Source of the DNA: Euptelea pleiosperma
Lineage: Eukaryota; Streptophyta; Magnoliopsida; Ranunculales; Eupteleaceae
Direction of reading: 5' to 3'
Assembly (NCBI GenBank): GCA_035048495.1
Contig: CM068540.1
Span: 10,586,829-10,650,828, forward strand
Length of the DNA: 64,000 nt
The translations under genes were made by a program, and so were the position numbers. Shown piece after piece: positions 24,659 to 35,672 of this stretch. Every line of letters starts with the position of its first letter. Position 1 is the first letter of the stretch. The notes under the pieces are model-generated. The model did no database searches. It saw only the letters and a program-made list of their open reading frames with translations, and was not told the DNA's origin.

Positions 24659-26397
24659 TAGTGATGAAGAAGAAAAAGAAGAATGGGGCGTTGCTGGTGG
24701 TGGAGGAGATGGAGTTCACGTTTGAAGGTGAACCCAGCAACGGTGATGGTGCTGGTTTAGATGAGTTGCAAGTCTGCAACTCTTCTCAAGTGGTGAAAGG
24801 AGAGGCTGGTAGAGAACAAGTTAACGGCCTGCCAGGGTGCAGGCCGTGAAACTTGCAGGTGGTGTCCAGGAAAATGGAGAGGTTATGTGAGATGTGTTTC
24901 AGGCCATTGAGAGAGGGCAGCTCGACAAGGAGGAAGGGAACAAAGAGGACGGAGGAGGGGTGCAAAGAGGGTTGACCACTCCAAGTCAGCAACGTTGTGC
25001 TGAGAATGGAGGAGCACCTCCGCGGTGGTGTTCTTGCTGTGGATGCTCACGTGGTGGAGAGGAGCTCCAAGGAGGAGTTGCAGTGTGGATTTGCAGGTTG
25101 TGCTCCAAGGAGGAAGACGTACTAGTTGCAGGTATTAGCTCGAGATGGATAAGAAGAAAGAGATGGGCTGTGTGTTTATGCAGCCAGGAAGGGAAGAAAC
25201 CCGAACGGTGGAGAGCTGCTGTTTGTGCTTAGTGAGAGGATCTTCACCGGGGAGAAGATCAGAGCAGCTTGAGGGGTGGAAGATGTTGCAAGGTTGTGGT
25301 ACAACCAGCAAGGAGGGAAAAGGTGTTGCTGCTAGTGGCGTTTAATGGAGGTTCATCAATAGCAACGCCGGCAAGAAAAGATGCCTAGGTAGGTGGTGAG
25401 TTGCAATTCCGGCGAGCTTCTTGCCGGAATTAATAGTGAGGATGAATGCTTATGGAAGTTTGAGAGGTTGGAAAAGAGGAGATGGGAGATAGGTTAAGGG
25501 AGAGAGGATAATGAAGGGGGAGGGAACCAAAGAGAGACCCAAGGTTTCTCTCTCTTTTAAAGGGAGTAGTTTGTTGTGGGAGAGAGAAACCGTAGGAATG
25601 AAGTTGGGGATTGATGAGAAGTGGTCAAAGTTGACCACTTCTCCCATTGGCTTGAATGTGGGCTTGTAAGAGCCCCTGGGTTTATGTTGGCCACTTGTTT
25701 TGATTGGGTCATGAATCCATAGGCCTTGGGCTATTAAATGGGTAGGTCAAAGGCCATAGAGTTGGGCCAAGGAAATTACCACATGTCGGCCAGTGAGCCA
25801 CAGGGATAATGGACCAAAGGACTGGGTATGGTCATGGGCATGGGCTCAAGAATAAGCGCCCTAATGGGCCAAATGGATATGGGCCTCTTGCGAGGCCATG
25901 GGTTAGGGTGCATTTGGCCGCCAGGGGAGAAAAAATGGTAAATGAGCCCAAAACACCATGGGCTCTAGGACGGGTTACAAGGCCGTGGGCTTCCAATTTG
26001 CTTGTGGGCCACTTGGCCATGGGGGCTGTTAGATGATGAAACTATGATAATTGGATGAGATGAGGTGGCAATTTGACTCGGTCCACAATTGGCCGACCGT
26101 AGGATCTGGAAAGATCCAGCGGTCAGATGAATGATCTAACGGTCGAATTGAAGATCTAACGGTAGAAGAACTATAAGAGAAGATCTGAGGTTAGATGATG
26201 GAGATCGGAGAGTTAGGATGATCGATCTAAGGATCGGATGGTGAGATATAGGCAATTCGATCATGGAGAGGGGGATCGGATGGTAGATCTGGGGATATAA
26301 TGGTAGGATGAGATGATCTACGAGTTAGATATTAGAGTCTAGAGAGATGGAGAGAGAATTAAGAGAGAGGAGAGAGAAAATAATACAAAATAAAGGC

Positions 26398-26468
26398 AAA
26401 AGAGCTGGCGGAGGGTCATGAACCCTGATCTTCAATGTAATCTTCCATTAGCTTCACCAAGCCGTCAT
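26398..26468 (-). promoter_or_regulatory. tRNA-like block in A3
   Basis: Minus strand: ATGACGGCTTGG (26468-26457), 44 nt spacing to GGTTCATGACC (26424-26414), TTTT at 26401-26398. Confidence 0.5.
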
Positions 26469-28730
26469 TTTATATCAGTTGGTGCGACTTTGAATCACTT
26501 TGGCCAGTCTCTTGGTCTTCAGTTGATCCTCTGACTTGACTCGTACTTGGCCGATATCTTCTTGTCACAGCTTGTTGACTCCTTAAGCTTTGATATTAGG
26601 CTTCTATGGTTGATCGTGGGCCCGTAAGTCTCAAAAATCACCCGATCGGATTTTCTGCGAGAGAAAAGCGCGTAATGAGACTTAATCAAAATGGCTTCAT
26701 ATTTAGACTATCCGAAATGCGTATATTTCATGCAAATAGTCAATTTTTGTTTAAAGATTGCACTCTACGCATTGGAAGAAACTCTTACATGAAAAAGTCG
26801 ACGAAAAGACAAGTTTTACTTAGGAGAATACGACATCGCTATAAGGATAATGGCTTAAAATAAGCACTTTTGAGCGAATATCATGGTTGCAGGTCGACTC
26901 TCCTCACCTACAAATTGCTCTCCCCAAGCTCCTTCTCCACCACGCTACCATCGATCTTCTCCCATTGGATCTCATCCACGGTATGGAAAGAGGTGCTAGA
27001 CAGCGCTTGCAACTCCACCCCATAGCCTGCCACCACCATTTTTTCCTCTTTCATCACCTACACCAACCTCCCACGGTGTTGCTGGTGCGCCTTTTCAACC
27101 AGCAAGATCTTCCATCCATGGTTCCAGATCTTCTCCACCGCCTGCCACTTCATCTCCTCCATGCACCTCTATTCTCCTCTTTTCCATGGCTCGACCTCCC
27201 TTAGTCATGCACTAGTAGGGAGCACAACCTACAACTCATCGTAATGCTTCCTCACCATCTCCTCCTTGCTTCCTACCGTGTGTAGGTCAGCAACGTTACA
27301 CCACATCACGGCCAGCAAGCAGGGTTGCACTTTGGACCGGTCACTCACCTCTCCAAATGCCATCACCAGGCCGTCTTCTTGGCCGATCGGTGAAAGTAGG
27401 TTTTTTCCGCGTCGTTGGTTACGGAAACCCTAACTTCAACAATATTTGTAATTATCCGAAACTTTTAACCTGTAAAATGGGCAATTTTGCACAGTGGCTC
27501 GTGTCGGATGTCGATCCGCACTCGGGGTTAAGGCATGTATATTAAAGAATGATTATAACGGGGAGTTGCCAGATATGGTAGAGAGTTGAGAATGATGAAA
27601 GTAGATTTTCAAAACTTCATTGAATTTAGAAAGTGCTAATGATATCAAAATAAGAACACATACACAATTCCAACTTTATTCATCCACTTGAAATGTTCCT
27701 TACAAATCCAAATATCGATAACTAACAATTATCTAAAAAGTGATGTAAAGACTAACTTAGAAAGCATGTAAAATTTAGAGAGAGAAAATAGAGATGTAGA
27801 GAGAGAAATAATGAGAAAATAGAAAATGGTAGAGAAATCTAGAGAGAGAGAGAGGTCCTAGATAGAGAAAAAGAAATTAAGGGATGAAACCTACCATATG
27901 GTCTTACCAAGAAGTGAGATTGATCGGCAAAAAGAATCTGTCTATGGGTGATGATGCTCTGGCCATTGATTCACAGATGATTTTCTTGACTGGTGATCGA
28001 GAGCAAGCAGGGGCAAAAGATGATGGCCTCCATTAACGACGACATCAAGTTAGTGGAGCAGCATGGAGAGAGGTAGACGTGATGGAGAAGATGTCCTCAA
28101 TTGCCGTTAGGAGTTTCAGATCGCTGCTGATCATTGAGAGGAGGTAGCTACACCTGCCATTAGAAGAAGTTTGCTTGGATTGGGGTGGCAGCAGCAACAT
28201 TCGATGTTCGATGGTGGTGTTTTCTGGCCAAGGGCGAGATGATGAAGAAGGTGACGTTGCAGGGAACCAGTCCGGTTGGAGAAGAATATGGAGAGAAGAC
28301 GGCCCTCAGGAGGAGTCCGTGAAGTGCAGCAGGGAGGGACCTTGCTGGTATGAGAGAAAGTTTGGGAGAAATATTAGAGAGATGGGTGTGGAAGAAGAGA
28401 GAGTAGCCGGTTTTTAACGGTGTTCGCCGGAGCTCCGGTGATCTTTCTTTTATTTTTATTTTTATTTTTTGTTTTGAAGGTTCAGACCTGCAACTCAATG
28501 TTGCAGGTCGTGGAGGAGGAAAGGGCAGCAGCAAGGAGAGTGATGTCCGTGTGGAGCACGGAAGGAAGATGATGGTTGCTGGTGGTGATTACAAGTTGCC
28601 GGTCGGAGTTGCAGGTTGGTGCGTGAAGACGATATCCAGGCCGCTTCTTGTGGTGTTGTTGTTTAGAGAGGCCACGCACCAAGACGTGGAGGCAGCAGGT
28701 TGGTGGTGCAGGGGTTACTGACGTTGCAGG

Positions 28731-28755
28731 CCGGAGTTGCAGGCTGCAACTCCGG
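28731..28755. other. CCGGAGTTGCAG/CTGCAACTCCGG hairpin in A5
   Basis: Perfect 12-bp inverted repeat around one central base. Confidence 0.7.
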
Positions 28756-28902
28756 TAGCCAACGTGAAGAAGATGAAGAAGAGGAATAACGAGAAAGAAG
28801 AAAGGAGGAGGAAGATGGGGCCAAAAACGAGGGGAAGAGTAAAGGGGAAGGAGAGGAGAAGATTTGAGGGGGATTAGGGTTCGAACGAACCCTTCTCCCT
28901 CC

Positions 28903-28912
28903 TCTTATAAAG
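28903..28912 (-). promoter_or_regulatory. Pol II TATA-like box of A5
   Basis: Minus strand CTTTATAAGAGG, directly after the CCCTATTTCC palindrome. The same position has TTTAAAAGGGG in A6 and TATATAAG in A8. Confidence 0.5.
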
Positions 28913-28914
28913 CT

Positions 28915-28940
28915 CCCTATTTCCATTAATGGAAATAGGG
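28915..28940. other. Perfect 26-bp palindrome upstream of the TATA box
   Basis: Each half is CCCTATTTCCATT or its complement. Related near-palindromes are at 38090-38115 (A6), about 22590-22617 (A4) and about 44289-44315 (A7). Confidence 0.75.
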
Positions 28941-28960
28941 TATTTTTTGAAAATAAAAAA

Positions 28961-28963
<3 letters not shown>

Positions 28964-29010
<47 letters not shown>
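28964..29010. repeat. 47-base T-run in A5
   Basis: Uninterrupted T-run on the plus strand. It stands where A4, A6 and A7 have TA microsatellites. Confidence 0.9.
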
Positions 29011-29013
<3 letters not shown>

Positions 29014-29425
29014 TAAAAACCTACTTTTCTATGGGGAATCTCCCCAATTAGTGGACCCCCCATTTAATTAAAATTATTTTTGAAATTCGCGGGGTCCACT
29101 AACTGGTCGGACAGCGGGTCGATGCTGATGGGCCCGGCTACTGGCCCACATGGACTGATGATGTCCATCGTCTCACAAGATGATGTGACAGGCATTCTGA
29201 AGGCGATCGGATGGATGGTGACTTGATTGGGACCCAGATTGGTAGATCGACGGATCTAGAGAGATCCAACGGTCCGATTGAAGATCCAACGGTCAGAAAG
29301 CTAAGGGAGATGAGATAGAGCTGATAGGCAGGAGTTTTGGGGTTAGGTCAGTAGATTCGAGGATCGAGAGATGAAGAGAGAGAGAGAATAAGGAGAGATG
29401 AGAGAAAAAGTATCAAAAAAAATGG

Positions 29426-29498
29426 AAAAAAGCACTGGCGGAGGGTCTGGAACCCTGTTCTTCACTGTGACCATCCTCACGCTTCTCCAGTAGAGTCG
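29426..29498 (-). promoter_or_regulatory. tRNA-like block in A5
   Basis: Minus strand: CGACTCTACTGG (29498-29487), 44 nt spacing to GGTTCCAGACC (29454-29444), T6 at 29431-29426. Confidence 0.5.
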
Positions 29499-30189
29499 AC
29501 CATCATTCTTTGCTGACTCATGTGGCTTTAAACGCTTTGGTCCGTCTCTTGGTCATTGGCTCTCCTACTCTCTTCGTTCTTTGGGCCGGCTTTTTGGTCA
29601 TCTTATTCAGCCCATATTTGGCCCATATCTTCTAGTTATAGCATGTGGGCTTGTTAAGCTTTGATAATGGGCTTTCATGATCGATTTGGGCCCACAAGTC
29701 TCGAAAATCGTCCCATCGGGGTTTCCTGCGACAGAAGAAGCGCGTAATGAGACTTTATCAGAACGGCTTAATATTTAGACTTCCGAAAATGTGTTTAATG
29801 CATGCAAATATACCATTTCGTCCAGAAAAGTGTGTTTTACGCAATGAGATAGACTCTTACGTAGAAAAGTGGATAATTAGAGCAGTTTTACGTAGGAGAG
29901 TGCGATAACGCTAACAGGATAAGTGCTTAAAATAAGCACTTTTGAGCGAATATCAATCGGTCCACTTGGCCGACCATCACATGCATGCACTCCACCTTGC
30001 TGCACTACCAAGGTGCTGCCATGTCCATACCGGACTGCCATCAAAACCACCACGTGGTGAAATCCAGCAACCACTTGGCTGTGATTCTCATATTTGGCTG
30101 GACCCCACACCACTTGGCAGAATCACATGTTCTCATCTTGGACCATTCACCATTTGATCTTCATTGGTAAGTGCAAGGTATTTCTCTTC

Positions 30190-30420
30190 TTTCATTACTT
30201 TCTCTCTCTAGGATTTCTCTTCTCTCTCTAAAAATCCTAATTCCTCTCTAAACCTCACTTTCTCTCTCTAAAAAATTATCTCTCTCTAGGGTTCATTTTC
30301 TCTTTCTACTTTCTCTCTCTACTCCTTTTCTCTCTCTAGAACCCCTTCTCTCACTTTCTCTCTCTAGAAACCCCTAGTTTCTCTCTCTACCTTCTACTAT
30401 TCTCTCTCTAGATTCTCTCG
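30190..30420. repeat. CTCTCTCTA-type interspersed minisatellite in A2 5' LTR
   Basis: Many TTCTCTCTCTAG or TCTCTCTAAA units at 12-25 base steps. The same class of tract lies at this LTR position in every copy (for example 7260-7470, 40560-40760, 45490-45960 and 49380-49640). Confidence 0.85.
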
Positions 30421-31061
30421 ATTGAGCAGCATTCCATGAAATTTGGACCGTCCTCTTCTTGATCGATAGCACCTTAGCTCCTAAGGTCATGGGATGCTTC
30501 TCTATCAAAACCCTTTTCTTGATTGAAGCATTCATCGAAGTCTTGGACGATCCTCTTCTTGATCGGTAGCGCCCTTAGCTCCAAGATCTCAATGGACGTT
30601 TCTTTTCCTTACCCCTTCTCTTAATTGAAGCATTCATCGAAGTCTTAGACGATCCTCTTCTTGATCGGTAGCGCCCTTAGCTCTGAGATTTCAATAGACG
30701 TTTCTTTCCCTTACCTCTTCATCTCTCAACCCTTTACATGCTTTCTTTATTTCTGTTATTTTGATTTATGTATGCACTCTTCGATGATTAATAAAATTTG
30801 GTTTTTGTTAATTTATTGTTCTATGGATCTCAAATTAAAGATGTTTTAAATCGACTCGCCCTTCTCATCTCTATCACAATTCTCATTTCTCTTTGTATAT
30901 TATTTGTCAGTTTTAATTGCTTATTGCGCTAACTCACACCGAGTGTGGATCGACATCCCACACGTACTGTTATACAAGTTAGATTTTGCAGATAATCAAA
31001 TTTTACAAATATTGTTGAAGTTAGGGTTTTCGAATTGACGACACAGAAGAACCTATCTACC

Positions 31062-31262
31062 AAATGGTGCCTTTGCTGCTCGGTGTACAGGAATGCATAA
31101 AGGAATGAAGACGACGAGAATCGTACTTTCAAATGGCGCCGTTGCTGCTCGGTGTACAAGAATGCATAAAGGAATAAAGACGATGAGAACATACTTTCAA
31201 ATGGCGCCGTTGCCGCTCGGTGTACAGGAATGCGTAAAGGAATGAAGACAACATAAACAGAA
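31062..31262 (+). repeat. Tandemly triplicated primer-binding-site region of A2
   Basis: Three units start at 31062, 31131 and 31199 (steps of 69 and 68 bp). Each has AAATGG(C/T)GCC followed by GCTCGGTGTACA, and the units are separated by TACTTTC, the usual last bases of the LTR. The third unit has the best site, TGGCGCCGTTGCCG. The first is mutated to TGGTGCCTTTGC. Confidence 0.85.
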
Positions 31263-33000
31263 AGATCCAGACATTTGGAAACTTTCTATTTGCAGATTTT
31301 TAGTATTATTTTATCATGCGTCGGAAAGCTGGGTGCAAAATTGTAATCGGACACCTTGATTAGTACCATATCTAGATGTGTGTTCGAGGGTTTTAGAAAC
31401 CCTTGATTGAGTGCCTAACTCATAAAAAATTAAAAAAATTAAAAAAAATGCTAGTTTCCATTTTTGCACATTTTAGGATATTCGCATATGGGAAGATTGC
31501 ATTTTTGAATGCTTTCCAAATCGGGAAGTTTCCATCTCTACAAGGTTTCCATTCCTGGGAAATTTTATTGGAATCAAGCTTATTTGGAAAATTTTTGAAT
31601 TGGACGAAATTTCATACTTAGAAATTCTTATTTTTAGAGGATTTCTAAATGTGGAAGGTCCCCTTTTTGGAAGGTTTCCAACACGGGAAGAAACCCTAAA
31701 TTTAGCAAGTTTTTAGATTTAGGAAACTTCTACTTTTAGGGAATTTTTCTAACTTGGAGAAACTCTTAAATTGGAAAGGTCTATTAGGGGGTTGATTATT
31801 GTTTAGTCAACTCTCATAAATAGTAACTTTCTAATTTACCCTGCCTAATTGATTGATGATTAATTGTTTACCTACCCAAGGCAAGGACATTCCAAAAATA
31901 TTCCCACACCCTAGACTCATATCGTATACTAATTCATATGCAGGATTACGATTCTATATGTGGGTACGGAGAAATCGAGCCCATGCCCATGAAGATACCC
32001 CTCCCTACCCCGAAGAGGAGACCCCGTAGCGTGGCCCATGGGAGGTAAGTCCCTTCCCTCGCCTTGAGTGTGATACTGTGCAATTGGGTGCATTATAATG
32101 CCGCGTGTCTATTTGCTTCTTGCATAAACTTATTCGCACTGCGTGGATGTGGCCACTAATTAATGAACCCTAATTGAGCTGACCCAGCTCTAACTTGAAA
32201 CTAGTGGGATTTCATCACCCACCTCATCACTCCAGCTGAGCTTGATCCCCAAGATCCACTCTAATAAAAAGAATCAAGAGCTAGAGCCAAGATAGATCAG
32301 TGTTCTAGGACACCCCTTTAAGTAGTCTTCCCATCCATCCTAGTTCGAATAAGTCCACAAGTGTGGGTCCCTGTTGTCTAATAAACCCGAAGGTCCCTAC
32401 TACTCAAGTATACTGAGCTCACCAGTGGCTTCCCTAGTTCTTTGTTGGTCTGCTATTTGTTGGATTAGGAACACAAACCAACCCTAGCTTATACTAATGG
32501 AACACTCATCTCCATTGCTTGACAAATCCGGCTAGTCTGGGGCGTACTTAAGTCAGCCGATGTGCCGCACGTCTGTCTAGGCTTCGGATTATCTAGCGAT
32601 CAATTTGAGTTAGTACTGAAGCTTTGCTTTGAAGAGTGTATCCTAGTGAGAACCCATAAGCGACAAAGTTAGTCCAGCGGTTAACAAGATAAACCAGTGG
32701 TCCACCCACTGTTATAATCTACCATGACAAGATAAATCCTCAAACTTATCCTGATATGTTTTAGACATAGGATTATCTTACTTGCTCTATGTGCATCATT
32801 TAGGATCACTACTCCAATGTCTCCTTGTAACCGAGTCTAGAGCTTATTTTTATGAGTTCAACTGCCACATCGTTTGATTCAATCTGAGAGTCTTTCAATC
32901 TTCAACACCATAATCTTGGATAGGGGTGCTTACTTTTAACCCCACTGGAGTCTGCTCCACAAAATCCATCCCCGATACACATTGTGACTTCGGCTCTGCT
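31263..33000 (+). other. A2 5' leader
   Basis: Homologous to the A1 leader. The first part is made of degenerate GGAAA...TTTCC palindromic units (31460-31800). The second part (31900-32830) is well conserved with A1, then lacks the start of the family ORF. No frame here is convincing. Confidence 0.65.
32045..32050 (+). other. Candidate splice donor in A2 leader
   Basis: GGGAG followed by GTAAGT, conserved with A1 at 6093-6098. No acceptor is assigned. Confidence 0.35.
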
Positions 33001-35132
33001 AACCATGGTCAGAGATTCCCTTTGCTCGGTCTCTTACTAATGAGAGAATCGCTACTACAATCCCATATCCGCTCCTCTTTCAGAGAATGCGGCTCTGCTA
33101 ACCACGGTTAGAGAAACCTCTCAGTCTCTACTGAGAAAGAACCTACCCATATTACTGCTGGGTTTGGTTACCTCAAATGGAAGCGTTCTTGCTCCAAATG
33201 ATGAGCTGGATGACTGATGATTCACTCAGTCTACCTGTGCTTCAACTTGGTTGGGGTTGCTTATCAATCCTGTTGTGTCTAGCTAAAGACGTAAAACTTA
33301 GTGCTTTCGAAAAGGCAATTCTGGTATTCGTAGTCACATGAGTCGCATGCATATTTTATTGCTATATCTATCTGTCATGCAGGTACCATCAATACAGAAA
33401 ATCATCTAGTACTAGACAGTATTCATTTCATGCCCCATTGGTAACATCTTCCCTAAACTCCTTGCATCATTACTAATATTTCAACATTTTTTTGGTCCCG
33501 GTCATGAGCACCGAGGACAATGCTATATTTTGGTTGGGGGTGGGTATTTACCAAAACTCATGATTTCATTTTGATAAAATTCTAAAAAAATAATAAAATA
33601 TATATATATAAATAAAAAAAAAACCATTTTGTTTTTAAGTGTTTTATGATGATTTTCAATGTTTTCTAGAACTTCTAAAATGTGTCAAATACCCTGACTT
33701 TTATTAGTTGGAAATATTCGTGAAATCGTTTTATAAAGGATGACGTTTTTCATGTTACATGCTAGCTTTAAGTCGAGTCAAGTCAAGTGTGACTACAATA
33801 GATTTGAAAACTTAGAAAACTCAGATTTGGCACAAATTGTACACATTAATCATCAGAGTCATCCTAAGTTTAGAATCTCTAAAGATCCTAGAAGAATATT
33901 TGTGGAGACCTAACCTAGTGCGCTTTCGAGCCTTTCATCAATTCAGAGGGTTATACTACAATTCCGAGTCACAAGATGACTCACTATTTCTTCATGTCTG
34001 CAATATTTCATTGAGAGATCTCATTATCCTTTGTATTGATCATGAAACTTGGAACGACATCAAAAATTGGATTATTATAATAGAACCTTTTTCTATATCC
34101 ATTCAAAACATGTTACATGAGAATGCAAACCCTATAAAATGATTTAGGCCATCTTTTTAAACATTTCAGCCTTTTTAGTTTACCTTAAATCTCTACTGTT
34201 TGAAACCCTTCTGAGCCTTTATAAAAAGCCTTTCCTTGTTAAGCCCATTAACCTATAACCCAATCCAGTTACGAAGTATGACTCGCGACCCTACTTCTGA
34301 GAAAGATAGAGAAATGATTGATATGGGTATACTATGAAAAGAAAAGTTAAGAAAAAGACAAGTGGTTCAAGCTGAAAAGAAAGTATAGAAAAGAGCTGAA
34401 AAAGAAATTGAGCAGTCTTAGAAATATCGAGAAAAAGAGAAAAATACGAAAGAAGGAAAAGGAAAAGAAGTGGTTTTACACCTGCAAAAAAATACAAGAA
34501 AATCGAGATATTCTCTCAAAAGCTTTAAAATCCTGTATTCTCTTATTTTTCTACACCTGACTTAAGCCTCATTACAACCTATGAAAGTCCTACTTGATTT
34601 TAGAATAGCACGATCATCAAATGTGGAGAGTGGAGAAAGAGAAGTTATAGAGTTTGATCTAACGTTCCCAAGTGAAATGATATTCCTATCATGAGATCTT
34701 CTTCTGTTAAAAATGTCCTTCCTTCAAACAAAATATATGTGAGATATTTGTTTTTATCAATATGTCTCCTCACATATAAATTGAGAGAAAAGAAATAAAA
34801 CCACTGACGAGTGATCATTTCTGAGTGTTTTACAAGTAAGATTTGAGGTCAAGGCATACAATCTCTTAGGTGATTTGGAACTCTTCACTGTCGGATGATG
34901 ATAATGTTGACCACACACACACGTCCAGTCTGACTATTCTAGGTCAAGATTATCAGTCTGTAGTCTTGTCAAAACTTCTTGACTATCTGCTAGCTTGTAA
35001 CTATTTTTGCATCCATACGATAATTTGACGAACGGTGTTTTCCCTGAGCTAATATGAAAAAGTGTGCAGCATGTGCAGAGCCCTTCTAAGCTCATTTATT
35101 TTGCACTAATTGCCAAGGATTGACAATATGCT
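33001..35132 (+). other. A2 internal remnant: ORF tail and 3' noncoding part
   Basis: Near 32990-33130 the repeated CGGCTCTGCTAACCA.GGT.AGAGA sequence matches the C-terminal repeat DNA of the family ORF, but most of the ORF is missing. From about 33500 the segment follows the A8 and A1 3' internal region. A frame at 33837-34142 resembles 2672-2364 of A1, with no known function. Confidence 0.65.
33532..33544 (+). other. Internal PPT-like tract in A2
   Basis: GGTTGGGGGTGGG, preceded by CACCGAGGACAATGC, the Athila-type context. Conserved in A1 and A8. Confidence 0.6.
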
Positions 35133-35144
35133 GGTTGGGTGTTG
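35133..35144 (+). other. A2 polypurine tract
   Basis: GGTTGGGTGTTG directly before the 3' LTR start TGATATTCGC. A8 has the cleaner GGTTGGGGGTTG in the same place. Confidence 0.6.
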
Positions 35145-35601
35145 TGATATTCGCTTAAAAATGCTTATTTTAAGCCATTATCCTTTAGCGTTATCACACT
35201 CTCTTACGTAAAACTTCCCTATTTATCCACTTTTCTATGTAAGAGTCTCTTTCATTGTGTAGAACACACTTTTTTGGACGAAATTGTATATTTGCATGCA
35301 TTAAACACATTTCTAGAAGTCTAGATATGAAGCCGTTTTGATTAAGTCTCATTACGCACTTTTCGTTATTGTAGGAAACCCGATCGGGCTATTCTCGAGA
35401 CTTGCGGGCCCATGATCAACCATAGAAGCCTAATATCAAAGCTTAAAGAGCCAACAGGCTATGACAAGAAGATACCGGCCAAGTACGGGTCAAGTCAGAG
35501 GATCATAGAGCCAGATAAAGAACCAAGAGAGAGGAAAAGCTAAAGAACAAGAGACGTGCCAAAGTGATTAAAAGTCGCACCAACTGACATAAAATGATAG
35601 C

Positions 35602-35672
35602 TTACGTAATTGGTGAAGCCGATGGAAGATTACATTGAAGATCAGGGTTCAAGACCCTCTACCAGCTCTTTT
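35602..35672 (+). promoter_or_regulatory. tRNA-like block in A2 3' LTR
   Basis: TTACGTAATTGG (35602-35613), 44 nt spacing to GGTTCAAGACC (35646-35656), TTTT at 35669-35672. Confidence 0.5.

Larger units (their letters stand above)
20665..26883 (-). mobile_element. A3: solo LTR with TSD TGGTT (contains A4)
   Basis: TGAAAGTAGG at 20665 and GCGAATATCA ending at 26883, with TGGTT on both sides (20660-20664 and 26884-26888). It is inserted in the A2 5' LTR. Without A4 it is about 3.49 kb. No internal region remains, which fits recombination between two LTRs. The LTR start sequence and tRNA-like block are closer to A2 than to A8. Confidence 0.9.
27391..29955 (-). mobile_element. A5: solo LTR with TSD ATCGG
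   Basis: TGAAAGTAGG at 27391 and GCGAATATCA ending at 29955 (2565 bp), ATCGG on both sides (27386-27390 and 29956-29960). It is inserted in the A2 5' LTR. It keeps the hairpin, palindrome, T-tract and tRNA-like block. Confidence 0.9.
18595..31062 (+). repeat. A2 5' LTR, interrupted by A3 (with A4) and A5
   Basis: Native parts are 18595-20664, 26889-27390 and 29961-31062. Together they align along their length with the 3' LTR. The end reads CTATCTACCA instead of CTAACTTTCA. Near 19190-19360 there are repeated CCGATCATCC and GGACCATTAGATC motifs. Confidence 0.85.
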
